A stretch of 64,000 nucleotides of DNA, taken from Colwellia sp. PAMC 21821. Its GTDB lineage: Bacteria > Pseudomonadota > Gammaproteobacteria > Enterobacterales > Alteromonadaceae. The DNA lies in contig NZ_CP014943.1 in assembly GCF_002077175.1 (NCBI RefSeq), positions 2,852,001 to 2,916,000 of the forward strand. The letters are read 5' to 3'. The stretch's first letter is position 1. Every line of letters starts with the position of its first letter. A program made the translations under genes and the position numbers. The notes beneath the pieces are model-generated. The model saw only the letters and a list, made by a program, of their open reading frames with translations. It did no database searches and was not told the DNA's origin. This document shows, in pieces, positions 47,297-54,676 of the stretch.

Positions 47297-47773
47297 ATGA
47301 TGAAATTAAGTAAGCAAGATCTAAAAATATTGGAATTGTTGCAAATAGATGTAAAAACATCTGTTGAGCAGCTTTCTGAAGAAGTAGGATTATCGACGGC
47401 AAGTATACAGCGACACTTAAAGCGCTTAAGAGATAATAAAGTTATCGCTCAGGAAGTAGCGATAATATCGCCTAACGCTGTAAACCAATCAATGACTTTT
47501 ATTATTTCGGTACAACTCAATAGAAGTTATAACGATTGTTTCAATTATTTTAAAAACAAAGTAAAAAACAATAATAATATTCAGCAGTGTTATTACATTA
47601 CAGGTGAAGCGGATTTTGTACTGATAGTGACAGCTAAAGATATGGAAAACTTTGAAGAATTTACTCAATTATTTTTTTTTAGTGATATTGCCGTTCTTCA
47701 CTTTAAAACATCTGTTGTTATGGGCAGAACAAAAGTTAGCTTAGCATTACCGCTTAATTGTGTAGATGTATGA
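47297..47773 (+). CDS. Lrp/AsnC family transcriptional regulator
   Basis: A 158-residue DNA-binding regulator with an N-terminal winged helix (KQDLKILELLQIDVKTSVEQ, then LSTASIQRHLKRLRDNKVI) and a C-terminal RAM/AsnC ligand-binding domain (CYYITGEADFVLIVTAKDM). It is slightly diverged from Lrp itself, and the ITGEADF motif is the usual effector-pocket turn. Two consecutive ATG codons (47297, 47300) are possible starts. It is transcribed away from the aldehyde dehydrogenase-homoserine dehydrogenase operon, which it presumably controls in response to an amino acid such as homoserine. The effector is inferred. Confidence 0.88.
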   Translation: MMKLSKQDLKILELLQIDVKTSVEQLSEEVGLSTASIQRHLKRLRDNKVIAQEVAIISPNAVNQSMTFIISVQLNRSYNDCFNYFKNKVKNNNNIQQCYYITGEADFVLIVTAKDMENFEEFTQLFFFSDIAVLHFKTSVVMGRTKVSLALPLNCVDV

Positions 47774-47939
47774 AACATGACCTGCGGGGTCAGGTTAGTT
47801 GAAACGTAATGGATTTATGTCGACTGCTGAATTTGGTCGCTAGTTCAATCCTTCTTGAACGCACCTAAACAACAAAATCCAGACGAAAAAAACCTCAACA
47901 TTGCTGTTAAGGTTTCGTTTCTTCTCGCTAGAGAATGAA

Positions 47940-47996
47940 TGGTGCCGACTGCCAGAGTCGAACTGCTGGTCTAATATGAGCTACTGATTCAATCAG
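47940..47996 (-). pseudogene. Decayed tRNA-Thr 3' fragment (inner copy, right repeat)
   Basis: Counterpart of 44336-44392. The CCA, acceptor and T-arm portion is preserved apart from one base, and the anticodon part is degenerate. It shows that tandem tRNA-end duplication preceded duplication of the whole repeat. Confidence 0.65.
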
Positions 47997-48016
47997 TGTC
48001 AGTTTTATTTAGGCAA

Positions 48017-48046
48017 ATAAAAAAGCCTCAACATTGCTGTTGAGGC
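48017..48046 (-). terminator. Terminator of the tRNA-Phe/tRNA-Thr transcript
   Basis: On the minus strand GCCTCAACA pairs with TGTTGAGGC around a four-base loop, followed by a T-run, 12 bases after the tRNA-Thr CCA. Confidence 0.75.
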
Positions 48047-48057
48047 TTCGTTATAAA

Positions 48058-48133
<76 letters not shown>

Positions 48134-48246
48134 ACACGAAGAACGTGTGCGATAATTATGTTCTAGGAACAAACTATCTTGGCACCGAATCAACATCGGA
48201 ACTTGTTGATTCTACAGTTAACTTAATTAAAAGCTAAAAGTGTAAA

Positions 48247-48322
48247 TGGTGCCTCGACCCGGAATCGAACCAGGGACACGAGGATTTTCAATCCTCTGCT
48301 CTACCGACTGAGCTATCGAGGC
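48247..48322 (-). tRNA. tRNA-Phe (anticodon GAA)
   Basis: A 76-base cloverleaf with encoded CCA: acceptor GCCTCGA/TCGAGGC, the AGCTCAGTCGGTAGAGC D-arm, anticodon loop TTGAAAA (anticodon GAA) and T-loop TTCGATT. It lies 113 bases upstream of tRNA-Thr on the same strand and shares its promoter. Confidence 0.95.
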
Positions 48323-48387
48323 ACATTAACAATCAATTTGATTGCACTGCACATTGTCTTCTTGGCTGTGCCTTGAAGACGGGGCGT

Positions 48388-48416
48388 ATTAAACTGTTTT
48401 TCGTTTACCCCGTCAA
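48388..48416 (-). promoter_or_regulatory. Sigma-70 promoter of the tRNA operon with GC-rich discriminator
   Basis: Minus-strand TTGACG and TTTAAT are 17 bases apart, each one base off consensus, and are followed by ACGCCCCGTC. A GC-rich stretch just after the -10 is the hallmark of stringently controlled stable-RNA promoters. Confidence 0.7.
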
Positions 48417-48626
48417 CCCTTTTTTTTAAATAAATGTTTGTTTGCCGTTTTTTTCTACGTATTGTGCTTTTATGGAGCAGTTTTGTGGTTTTATTTCTTG
48501 TTTAAGCTGTTGGGTGATGGTTTTAAGGATAAAAAAATCGAGGATAAATTATATTAATTGTTTCGCTGAGTAATTAAAAGTTAACCATGAAAGGCGTAAT
48601 TTAATTATTTTTAATAAAATAAATGC

Positions 48627-48666
48627 AAAAAAGCAGGTAAATAATATTTATTTACCTGCTTTTTTA
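48627..48666. terminator. Bidirectional terminator downstream of yggX
   Basis: AGCAGGTAAATA pairs with TATTTACCTGCT, flanked by A6 on the left and T6 on the right, so it can act on both strands. It lies 19 bases after the yggX stop codon. Confidence 0.8.
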
Positions 48667-48684
48667 AAGTTTATTACGCTGCAA

Positions 48685-48957
48685 TTATTTTTTCTCTGGT
48701 GTATAACCTTCGATTTCAGGTTCTTTGCCGTCAAATAAATACCCAACCATGGCTGTTTCTAAAAATGCACGGTCGTCGGGGTTCATCATGTTCATTTTCT
48801 TTTCGTTAATTAGCATGGTTTGCTTCTTTTGCCAAATTCCCCAAGCTTCTTTAGATATGTTATCAAAAATACGTTTGCCAATTTCGCCCGGATAAAGTTG
48901 ATAGCCAAGACCTTCGGCTTCTTTTTGTAAGTTTTGGCAAAAAACGGTACGACTCAT
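48685..48957 (-). CDS. yggX: Probable Fe(2+)-trafficking protein YggX
   Basis: A small cytoplasmic protein (90 residues) that protects iron-sulfur proteins from oxidative damage. It has the family's N-terminal [17 protein letters not shown] with the conserved cysteine, the [18 protein letters not shown] core and the [19 protein letters not shown] region. It follows mutY by 44 bases on the same strand, the same order as in Escherichia coli, where both are co-transcribed. This fits with MutY being an iron-sulfur enzyme. Confidence 0.95.
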   Translation of the reverse strand: MSRTVFCQNLQKEAEGLGYQLYPGEIGKRIFDNISKEAWGIWQKKQTMLINEKKMNMMNPDDRAFLETAMVGYLFDGKEPEIEGYTPEKK

Positions 48958-49001
48958 AATAAATTCTCTTTTTGTATGATGTATTTGTATGTATAAATTA
49001 A

Positions 49002-50084
49002 TTAAACAGGTAATTGCTCAAGCTGTTTAATTAACTTTTGCGTTGATGCGGCTAAACCCACCGACGCGACTGTGGCTAAATTGTACCATTGCAATGTGCT
49101 ATTTTCGCTAATTTCTTTTGCCGGAAGCATTTCACAATCGATAACAATTGCTTCTATGTCGAGATGAAAATGGCTAAAGGTGTGGCGAAATTTGTCTAAA
49201 GCGAATGTGGTGGTTTGTTTAAGATTTAATTTTGTTAACAATTCCGGTAATTCGCTAATATCTGATATCTCTAAAAAACACCATAAACCGCCCCAAATTC
49301 CAGCAGGAGGACGTTTTTCCATCAGCACTTGTTGCTCAATACGAGGAATGATCATGATGGTGTGTTTTTCGGGAATAGTTTTTTTCGGTTTTTTCTGTGG
49401 ATAATTTGCTTGTTCATCGCTGGCATTTGCCAAACAGCTGGTATTAAGTGGGCAAATTTCACATTTAGGTTTAGAGCGCGTACAAACCATCGCGCCTAAG
49501 TCCATCATAGCTTGGTTAAACTGTGCTACGCCAACTTCTGGCGTTAGTGCGTCAGTAATCGGCCATAAGGTTTTTTCATAAATAGCTTGGCCTGCATGAC
49601 CTTGCACTTTATAACAGCGCGCTAAAACGCGTTTTACGTTTCCGTCTAAAATCGCATGATGTTTATTTAGTGCTAAGCTCAATATTGCTCCAGCGGTCGA
49701 GCGACCAATGCCAGCAAGTGCGATAACATCGTCAATATTTTCAGGGAATTTCCCTTGATAGTCGTCACGAATTATTTTTGCGGTTTTGTGCAAGTTACGC
49801 GCTCTTGCGTAATAACCCAGGCCGGTCCAATGATGAAGTACGGTATCTTCATCGGCATTGGCTAACTCGATAATGTTAGGAAAGCTTTCCATAAATCTTA
49901 AATAGTAGGGAATAACCGTTGCTACTTGCGTTTGCTGTAGCATAATTTCGGAGATCCAAACTCGATAAGGGGTTTTGTCTTGCTGCCAAGGCAAGTGCTT
50001 TCTGCCTTGCAACTGAAACCATGATAATACTTGGTCGCTAAATTGTTGCGCAGATTTGGCTGATATAGTGGTTTTATTTGTCAT
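49002..50084 (-). CDS. mutY: A/G-specific adenine DNA glycosylase MutY
   Basis: It removes adenine mispaired with 8-oxoguanine. The 360-residue protein has the catalytic glutamate in EIMLQQTQV (about residue 47), the helix-hairpin-helix [13 protein letters not shown], the catalytic Asp in [13 protein letters not shown] and the [4Fe-4S] cysteines with C-x6-C-x2-C-x5-C spacing in [19 protein letters not shown]-terminal Nudix-like 8-oxoG-recognition domain follows (about 240-350). It is divergent from yggL and upstream of yggX, as in enterobacteria. Confidence 0.95.
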   Translation of the reverse strand: MTNKTTISAKSAQQFSDQVLSWFQLQGRKHLPWQQDKTPYRVWISEIMLQQTQVATVIPYYLRFMESFPNIIELANADEDTVLHHWTGLGYYARARNLHKTAKIIRDDYQGKFPENIDDVIALAGIGRSTAGAILSLALNKHHAILDGNVKRVLARCYKVQGHAGQAIYEKTLWPITDALTPEVGVAQFNQAMMDLGAMVCTRSKPKCEICPLNTSCLANASDEQANYPQKKPKKTIPEKHTIMIIPRIEQQVLMEKRPPAGIWGGLWCFLEISDISELPELLTKLNLKQTTTFALDKFRHTFSHFHLDIEAIVIDCEMLPAKEISENSTLQWYNLATVASVGLAASTQKLIKQLEQLPV

Positions 50085-50213
50085 AATGGCGACAGTGTAG
50101 CGAATAAAGCTGAAATTTTCATTGCAAAAATTTCTATTGCCACTATCCTCTCGCAGATAGTTAGTATTACTAAAAATAGTGTTTGGTTAAAGCCAAGCTG
50201 TAAGGAATTGAAT

Positions 50214-50552
50214 ATGAAAATAGATGCAAAAAATCGTAGTAATCGTTTACGTAAAAAATTACGCGTTGATGAGTTCCAAGAATTAGGTTTTGATATTGCT
50301 TGGAAACTTGATGATGGTACTGACAATGAGTCAGTAGATGCATTTTTAACTAAGTTTTTCGACGAAGCTATTGATCCAAATAATTTAGGCTTTGGTGGTG
50401 AAGGTGATACTTTATGGCATGGCTTAATTTGTACTCAACAGTTAGGTAAGTGTACTGAAGAACATCGCCAATTAGTAGAAAAGTGGTTAACGGATAATGG
50501 CGCAAGCTCAGTTGCCGTTGGTCCATTATATGATGTTTGGTGGGCAGAGTAG
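50214..50552 (+). CDS. yggL: YggL family (DUF469) 50S ribosome-binding protein
   Basis: A 112-residue basic-to-acidic protein that matches YggL throughout: RSNRLRKKLRVDEFQELGF at the N-terminus, a central FLTKFFDEAIDPNNLGFGGEGD and the C-terminal SVAVGPLYDVWWAE. YggL is reported to bind the large ribosomal subunit. The ATG at 50214 has AAGGA seven bases upstream; an in-frame TTG six bases earlier is less likely. It precedes trmB by 150 bases on the same strand. Confidence 0.92.
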   Translation: MKIDAKNRSNRLRKKLRVDEFQELGFDIAWKLDDGTDNESVDAFLTKFFDEAIDPNNLGFGGEGDTLWHGLICTQQLGKCTEEHRQLVEKWLTDNGASSVAVGPLYDVWWAE

Positions 50553-50702
50553 CCTTTAGCAAACTCGTGTTAAGCCAATAAGTTAATATGCGGGCGTAAA
50601 ATTAGATCTTGATAGGCACTATGCCGTGATTGAATTTCAGTCATTAAACAAGGATAATACGCGCCCTAATTTCGATGACGCAACTAACCAATAGATAGCA
50701 TT

Positions 50703-51428
50703 ATGACAGACAGAAACCACAAAACCGTTGAACAAGCAGAGCAAGAAGGCAAGTACATTAGAAAGGTACGAAGCTTTGTTAAGCGTGAAGGCCGCCTTAC
50801 TAATGGCCAAGCAAAAGCTTTAGAGCAGTTTTGGGATACTATGGGATTGAACCATCAAGATGGTTTAATTGATCCGAGTGTTTTGTTTGGCAATAATAAC
50901 CCTGTTGTGCTCGAAATTGGCTTTGGCATGGGTAAGTCATTAGTTGAAATGGCTAAAAATGCCCCTGAGCTTAACTTTATTGGTGTTGAAGTTCACCGAC
51001 CAGGTGTTGGCGCTTGTATTGGTTTAGCACAAGAAGAAGGTGTTAATAACCTTAAAGTATACGAGCACGATGCTATCGAAGTGTTAGCCGATTGTCTTCC
51101 TGCTGAGTGTTTAACAACGGTTCAGTTGTTTTTCCCTGATCCTTGGCATAAAAAGAAGCATCACAAACGTCGTATCGTACAAGCTAGTTTTGTTGAAGCT
51201 ATTCGTGAAAAACTGAAAGTTGGTGGCGTATTCCACATGGCAACTGACTGGGAAAACTACGCTGAATGTATGTTAGAAGATATGACCTCTGCACCAGGCT
51301 TTAAAAACTTATCTGCAAACAATGATTATGTGCCGCGTCCTGATTCTCGTCCGTTAACTAAGTTTGAAGACCGTGGTCAAAACTTAGGACATGGCGTTTG
51401 GGATTTACAGTTTGAAAAATTAGCTTAA
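50703..51428 (+). CDS. trmB: tRNA (guanine-N7-)-methyltransferase TrmB
   Basis: It methylates G46 of tRNAs using S-adenosylmethionine. The 241-residue protein has the SAM-binding [15 protein letters not shown] at about residue 70, [15 protein letters not shown], and the signature [18 protein letters not shown] at about 145, with the catalytic Asp region. It ends with [17 protein letters not shown], a conserved tail. It is closed by a strong terminator. Confidence 0.95.
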   Translation: MTDRNHKTVEQAEQEGKYIRKVRSFVKREGRLTNGQAKALEQFWDTMGLNHQDGLIDPSVLFGNNNPVVLEIGFGMGKSLVEMAKNAPELNFIGVEVHRPGVGACIGLAQEEGVNNLKVYEHDAIEVLADCLPAECLTTVQLFFPDPWHKKKHHKRRIVQASFVEAIREKLKVGGVFHMATDWENYAECMLEDMTSAPGFKNLSANNDYVPRPDSRPLTKFEDRGQNLGHGVWDLQFEKLA

Positions 51429-51475
51429 TGTTTTTTCGATTGGTTATTGCATTGAGTTAGTTATGCAGCATAAGT

Positions 51476-51506
51476 GAAAAAAGAGCGAAGTCGCTCTTTT
51501 TTTTTG
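51476..51506 (+). terminator. trmB terminator
   Basis: AAAAAAGAGCGA pairs with TCGCTCTTTTTT around a short AG loop, with A and T tracts on either side, 50 bases after the trmB stop. Confidence 0.85.
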
Positions 51507-51566
51507 CCTTGAATAAATTATGGTCGGTTTGTTAAGGTTTAAGTGTTTGAAAATATTAATTTAAAA

Positions 51567-51661
51567 CCTGACGGACTAAAGTCCGACCTACATAGTGCCT
51601 ACGGCCGATAATGTAGTGTGGGGCAATTGTTTTGTAGGTCGGATTTCAGGCCGTCAACAGT
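51567..51661. repeat. REP/MITE-like imperfect palindrome
   Basis: The left end, CCTGACGGACTAAAGTCCGACC plus TACA, is mirrored at the right end by TGTAGGTCGGATTTCAGG and CCGTCAACAG. The unit is about 95 bases in a gene-free gap. Similar TGTAGGTCGGA-bearing palindromes are dispersed in marine gammaproteobacterial genomes (from memory). Only one copy is seen in this window. Confidence 0.6.
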
Positions 51662-51722
51662 TGAGCGAATACTTAACGCGATGATCAAAAGCCAATCAGG
51701 CAAGTAAACGTTAAACTAATAA

Positions 51723-52067
51723 CTAGCGATGTAACTTATCTCGCTCAACATGAAATAAATGCTGACTATTACGTAAATTTCCCGTTTCTTTTAGCCATTG
51801 TTCGTCAACAATTTCTCGCATTAATGCTGCTTGTAAAATTCGACCAGCTGAAGCGCTCCAATAAGTAATGGTAGCTTCTTGATGGGCTGGCGTATTTGGC
51901 AATTGCTCTGTGCGTGTTTGTGCCATTTCGTCAATTATACTTGCAATAACCTTTGGTTTTAGCTCTTGTATTATTTGACGTTTAAATTGTGTGAAGTGCT
52001 TGGCACGCATAAGCTGCCAAATTAACCATGCTAAAAATAAAACCGCGATAACTGCAATAATTTCCAA
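51723..52067 (-). CDS. Hypothetical membrane-anchored protein
   Basis: A 114-residue protein not recognised. An N-terminal membrane helix (about residues 3-19) is followed by a basic stretch (RAKHFTQFKRQ), then a soluble helical part rich in Glu and Gln. The topology would leave the C-terminal domain in the cytoplasm. The start is TTG at 52067 with GAG seven bases upstream, since the next ATG at residue 20 would lose the helix. It is on the same strand as ogt but 139 bases downstream, so possibly its own unit. Confidence 0.6.
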   Translation of the reverse strand: MEIIAVIAVLFLAWLIWQLMRAKHFTQFKRQIIQELKPKVIASIIDEMAQTRTEQLPNTPAHQEATITYWSASAGRILQAALMREIVDEQWLKETGNLRNSQHLFHVERDKLHR

Positions 52068-52205
52068 AACTATACTCTAGTCATTCTATTAAATATCGTC
52101 GCCATCATAACAGGATTTATGGTAATTTGAATCATGAATTAACCTGCTTTTTGAGCGAGTGATTAATTTTTTTATTATGAGCAAGTTTACAGTTTTTCGG
52201 GTTAA

Positions 52206-52682
52206 TTAAGGCTTAAACTGTGCACCTTCGTGCATTAATAACTTCGCCTTTAATGCTAACCCTCCGGCATAGCCGGTTAACTTGCCATTACTTCCAATAA
52301 CGCGATGACACGGCACTATGAGTGCAATAGGATTTGCTCCATTTGCAGTGCCGACAGCGCGAACCGCTTTTTCATTCTTAATGCTTTTAGCGATCCAGCC
52401 ATAGCTTTTGGTTTCACCGCAGGGTATTTCAAGTAAGGCTTGCCAAACTTGTTTTTGAAAGTTCGTGCCCTCCGGCGCTAACGGTAGTTCAAAGTGCTTT
52501 CGGTCTCCGTCAAAATATTGGGTAAGTTGTTGAATCACTTGCGTGAACTTACTCGTATCTTCAATTAGGCCAGCATAAGTTATAGGTGACTTTCCTGTTT
52601 GAAAAGCAAGTGCGCTTAAGCCTTTGTCGTTAGCCGTTAAGGCAATTTCACCCAGTGGTGATTGATAAGTGCAGTAATACAT
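52206..52682 (-). CDS. ogt: Methylated-DNA--protein-cysteine methyltransferase
   Basis: A suicide enzyme that removes alkyl groups from O6-alkylguanine in DNA. The 158-residue protein has the DNA-binding helix region with NFQKQVWQALLEIPCGET, the arginine-finger segment AVRAVGTANGANP and the acceptor-cysteine motif PCHRVIGS, followed by LTGYAGGLALKAKLL. The ATG at 52682 (AAGGAA upstream) is preferred, as the longer frame overlaps the preceding gene. It lies 49 bases after the Ada-AlkA fusion gene, forming an alkylation-repair pair. Confidence 0.93.
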   Translation of the reverse strand: MYYCTYQSPLGEIALTANDKGLSALAFQTGKSPITYAGLIEDTSKFTQVIQQLTQYFDGDRKHFELPLAPEGTNFQKQVWQALLEIPCGETKSYGWIAKSIKNEKAVRAVGTANGANPIALIVPCHRVIGSNGKLTGYAGGLALKAKLLMHEGAQFKP

Positions 52683-52731
52683 AGAAAAATTCCTTAAAAT
52701 TTGGCTGGCATACAATGTGGATGTTTGCGTT

Positions 52732-54168
52732 TTAGGTCTTCGTTGCCAGCGATTGCCATAAATATATAGCCGCGTAGGCACGCCAAGGTCGCCAGCTTTC
52801 GGCTAACGCTAATATGTCTTTATTTTTGGGTTTTATTTCATCAATTGTTAACGCTTTTATAATACCTAAATCTGCACTAGGAAACGCATCTGGATCGCTT
52901 AAACCCCTCATGCCAATATAGTTTACTGTCCATGGCCCAATTCCTTTAAGTTTTGTTAATGTAGCTTCTAATTCTTCTATTGTTAGGCCTTTGGTAAATA
53001 TGTAGTCATGTTGTTGAAAGTAAGAAACCCAAGTTTGCAAAGTGGCAATGCGAGAGCGGGCTAAGCCTATCTCTTGATAGTCAGCATTTATTAATGTAGT
53101 AATACTTGGGAAATACTTTGAAACACTGATATTTTCAGGCTGTTCAATATCGACAACATTATCGCCATATTTTTCCGCGATGCGCTGTGCCAAAGTTGTT
53201 GCACCTTTTACTGATATTTGTTGCCCGAGAATTGCTCGAATTGAAAATTCAAAAATATCCCAACAGCCAGGTAAACGTAAACCGGGAAATTGTTCAATAA
53301 CTAAGGCTAATTTTGGGTGCGATATTAAATGTTGATGAATTAATTGCATGTCGGCATCTAAGTCGAACATGCGACGAACACGAGCGATAATCTGATTTAA
53401 GTAACTATAATCAGTTAACTTAACCGTTAAATTTAAGGCGCTTTTGTCTTGATGATGGGTAACTTTTATCCAGCCTTTACAATTTTCAAGTTCAACCGTT
53501 CTAAAATAATGTTCAGTACTAATATCTTCTATGTTGCTCATTTTTCTTGAACGGAAAAAGCTTAGCATTAAGGACCAATCAAATGGTGCCTTATACGGCA
53601 ATAGAATAGCTACTTGGGTATCAGATGCTTTTACTTTATTGCCTCTGATTTCACTTGGCGAGGTTTTATAGGTTTGCAAAATAACTTCATTAAAACGACG
53701 TATGCTATTAAAACCTGCAGCAAAGGCAACGTCTGTAATACTTAAAGATGTTGAAATAAGCAGTTTATGGGCAAGTAATAATCGTTGCTGATGAAAAAAC
53801 TCACTCGGCGATAAACCGTAATATTGCATAAATAAACGACGAATTTGTCTATCGCTGATATCAAGCTGCTCAGCACATGCCTGCAAACTGTAATTGTTCT
53901 CGTAGTATGTTTGCGTTATTTGCTTAATTTTTCTGGGTAATGGTAAGTTTGGCGCAAGTTCAGGGAAGCAGCGTTTGCATGGGCGAAAACCTGACTTTTG
54001 GGCAAGCTCTGCACTCTCATAATAGGTAACATTTTCTGGCTTTGGTGGTCTGGCAGGACAAATAGGCCGACAGAATATACCTGTCGTGATCACGGCGGTA
54101 AAAAATTTGCCATCAAAGCGAGCGTCACGACTTAAGCGTGCATTTTCGCAAACCTCTATACTGAACAT
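52732..54168 (-). CDS. alkA: Ada-type regulator fused to AlkA 3-methyladenine DNA glycosylase
   Basis: A 478-residue fusion. Residues about 1-75 form the Ada zinc domain with four cysteines (in FCRPICPARPP and RPCKRCFPE), whose first cysteine takes methyl from phosphotriesters. Residues about 85-185 are an AraC-type helix-turn-helix (ITDVAFAAGFNSIRRFNEV). Residues about 190-478 are AlkA, with the helix-hairpin-helix LKGIGPWTVNYIGMRG and catalytic Asp in FPSADLG. It likely senses methylation, activates alkylation repair and excises alkylated bases. It is followed by ogt, which supplies the O6-methylguanine activity missing from this fusion. AGGAAG lies just before the ATG. Confidence 0.93.
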   Translation of the reverse strand: MFSIEVCENARLSRDARFDGKFFTAVITTGIFCRPICPARPPKPENVTYYESAELAQKSGFRPCKRCFPELAPNLPLPRKIKQITQTYYENNYSLQACAEQLDISDRQIRRLFMQYYGLSPSEFFHQQRLLLAHKLLISTSLSITDVAFAAGFNSIRRFNEVILQTYKTSPSEIRGNKVKASDTQVAILLPYKAPFDWSLMLSFFRSRKMSNIEDISTEHYFRTVELENCKGWIKVTHHQDKSALNLTVKLTDYSYLNQIIARVRRMFDLDADMQLIHQHLISHPKLALVIEQFPGLRLPGCWDIFEFSIRAILGQQISVKGATTLAQRIAEKYGDNVVDIEQPENISVSKYFPSITTLINADYQEIGLARSRIATLQTWVSYFQQHDYIFTKGLTIEELEATLTKLKGIGPWTVNYIGMRGLSDPDAFPSADLGIIKALTIDEIKPKNKDILALAESWRPWRAYAAIYLWQSLATKT

Positions 54169-54676
54169 ACACTTCCTATAATTATGATTAAACGTTTAGC
54201 CGTTTTTTGAACATGCCAATTTTTGAATTTGGTGCTCTGTTAACTGCGCACGGAAAATGGCCGAATATAAAGCATTTATTTTAATAACTCGTTCTTCTCG
54301 ACAATAGGCTTCTGCATTGTCTAATTAGCTGTATCCATGCCGCGATAATTATTAAATAAATAGCGCAATAGTTGGTTTTTTTAACCAGTAGAAATGATCA
54401 GATAATTAGTTAAATTGTTATGATACGTTAGGTAAGATAAATCGCTAGCGATAATCGGACAAGACCTAAAAAATAATTCTCAGAGTAAAAGAATTCATTT
54501 TGATACTATAATACTGAAACATAGCGCACTATATTTGCTTAAATTAATTCTTTTACTTTTCACTTTCAGATACTTTTTTGCGGTAGTATTGTTGAAGCAA
54601 AGAGTAATGTTTGAATAATTTTTGTAGAAGTTCTCGTAATTATTATAAAAGTGGCAAAATATGCATGAGTTAAGTA
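54169..54676. other. 508-base gene-free stretch upstream of the sensor kinase
   Basis: No ORF or RNA gene recognised. A 12-bp perfect inverted repeat, AGTAAAAGAATT (54484-54495) and AATTCTTTTACT (54546-54557), with a 50-base loop, is the only clear structure. Confidence 0.5.

Larger units (their letters stand above)
48323..48684. other. Region between tRNA-Phe and yggX
   Basis: 362 bases containing the tRNA promoter (48388-48416) and the yggX terminator hairpin (48627-48666). The remainder is AT-rich without an ORF. Confidence 0.6.

Noticed and set aside
48378..48428. GACGGGG...CCCCGTC hairpin followed by T8, read as a + strand terminator
   Set aside because: No + strand gene lies upstream, and the same bases make a good minus-strand tRNA promoter with -35, -10 and GC-rich discriminator; the pairing is probably incidental.
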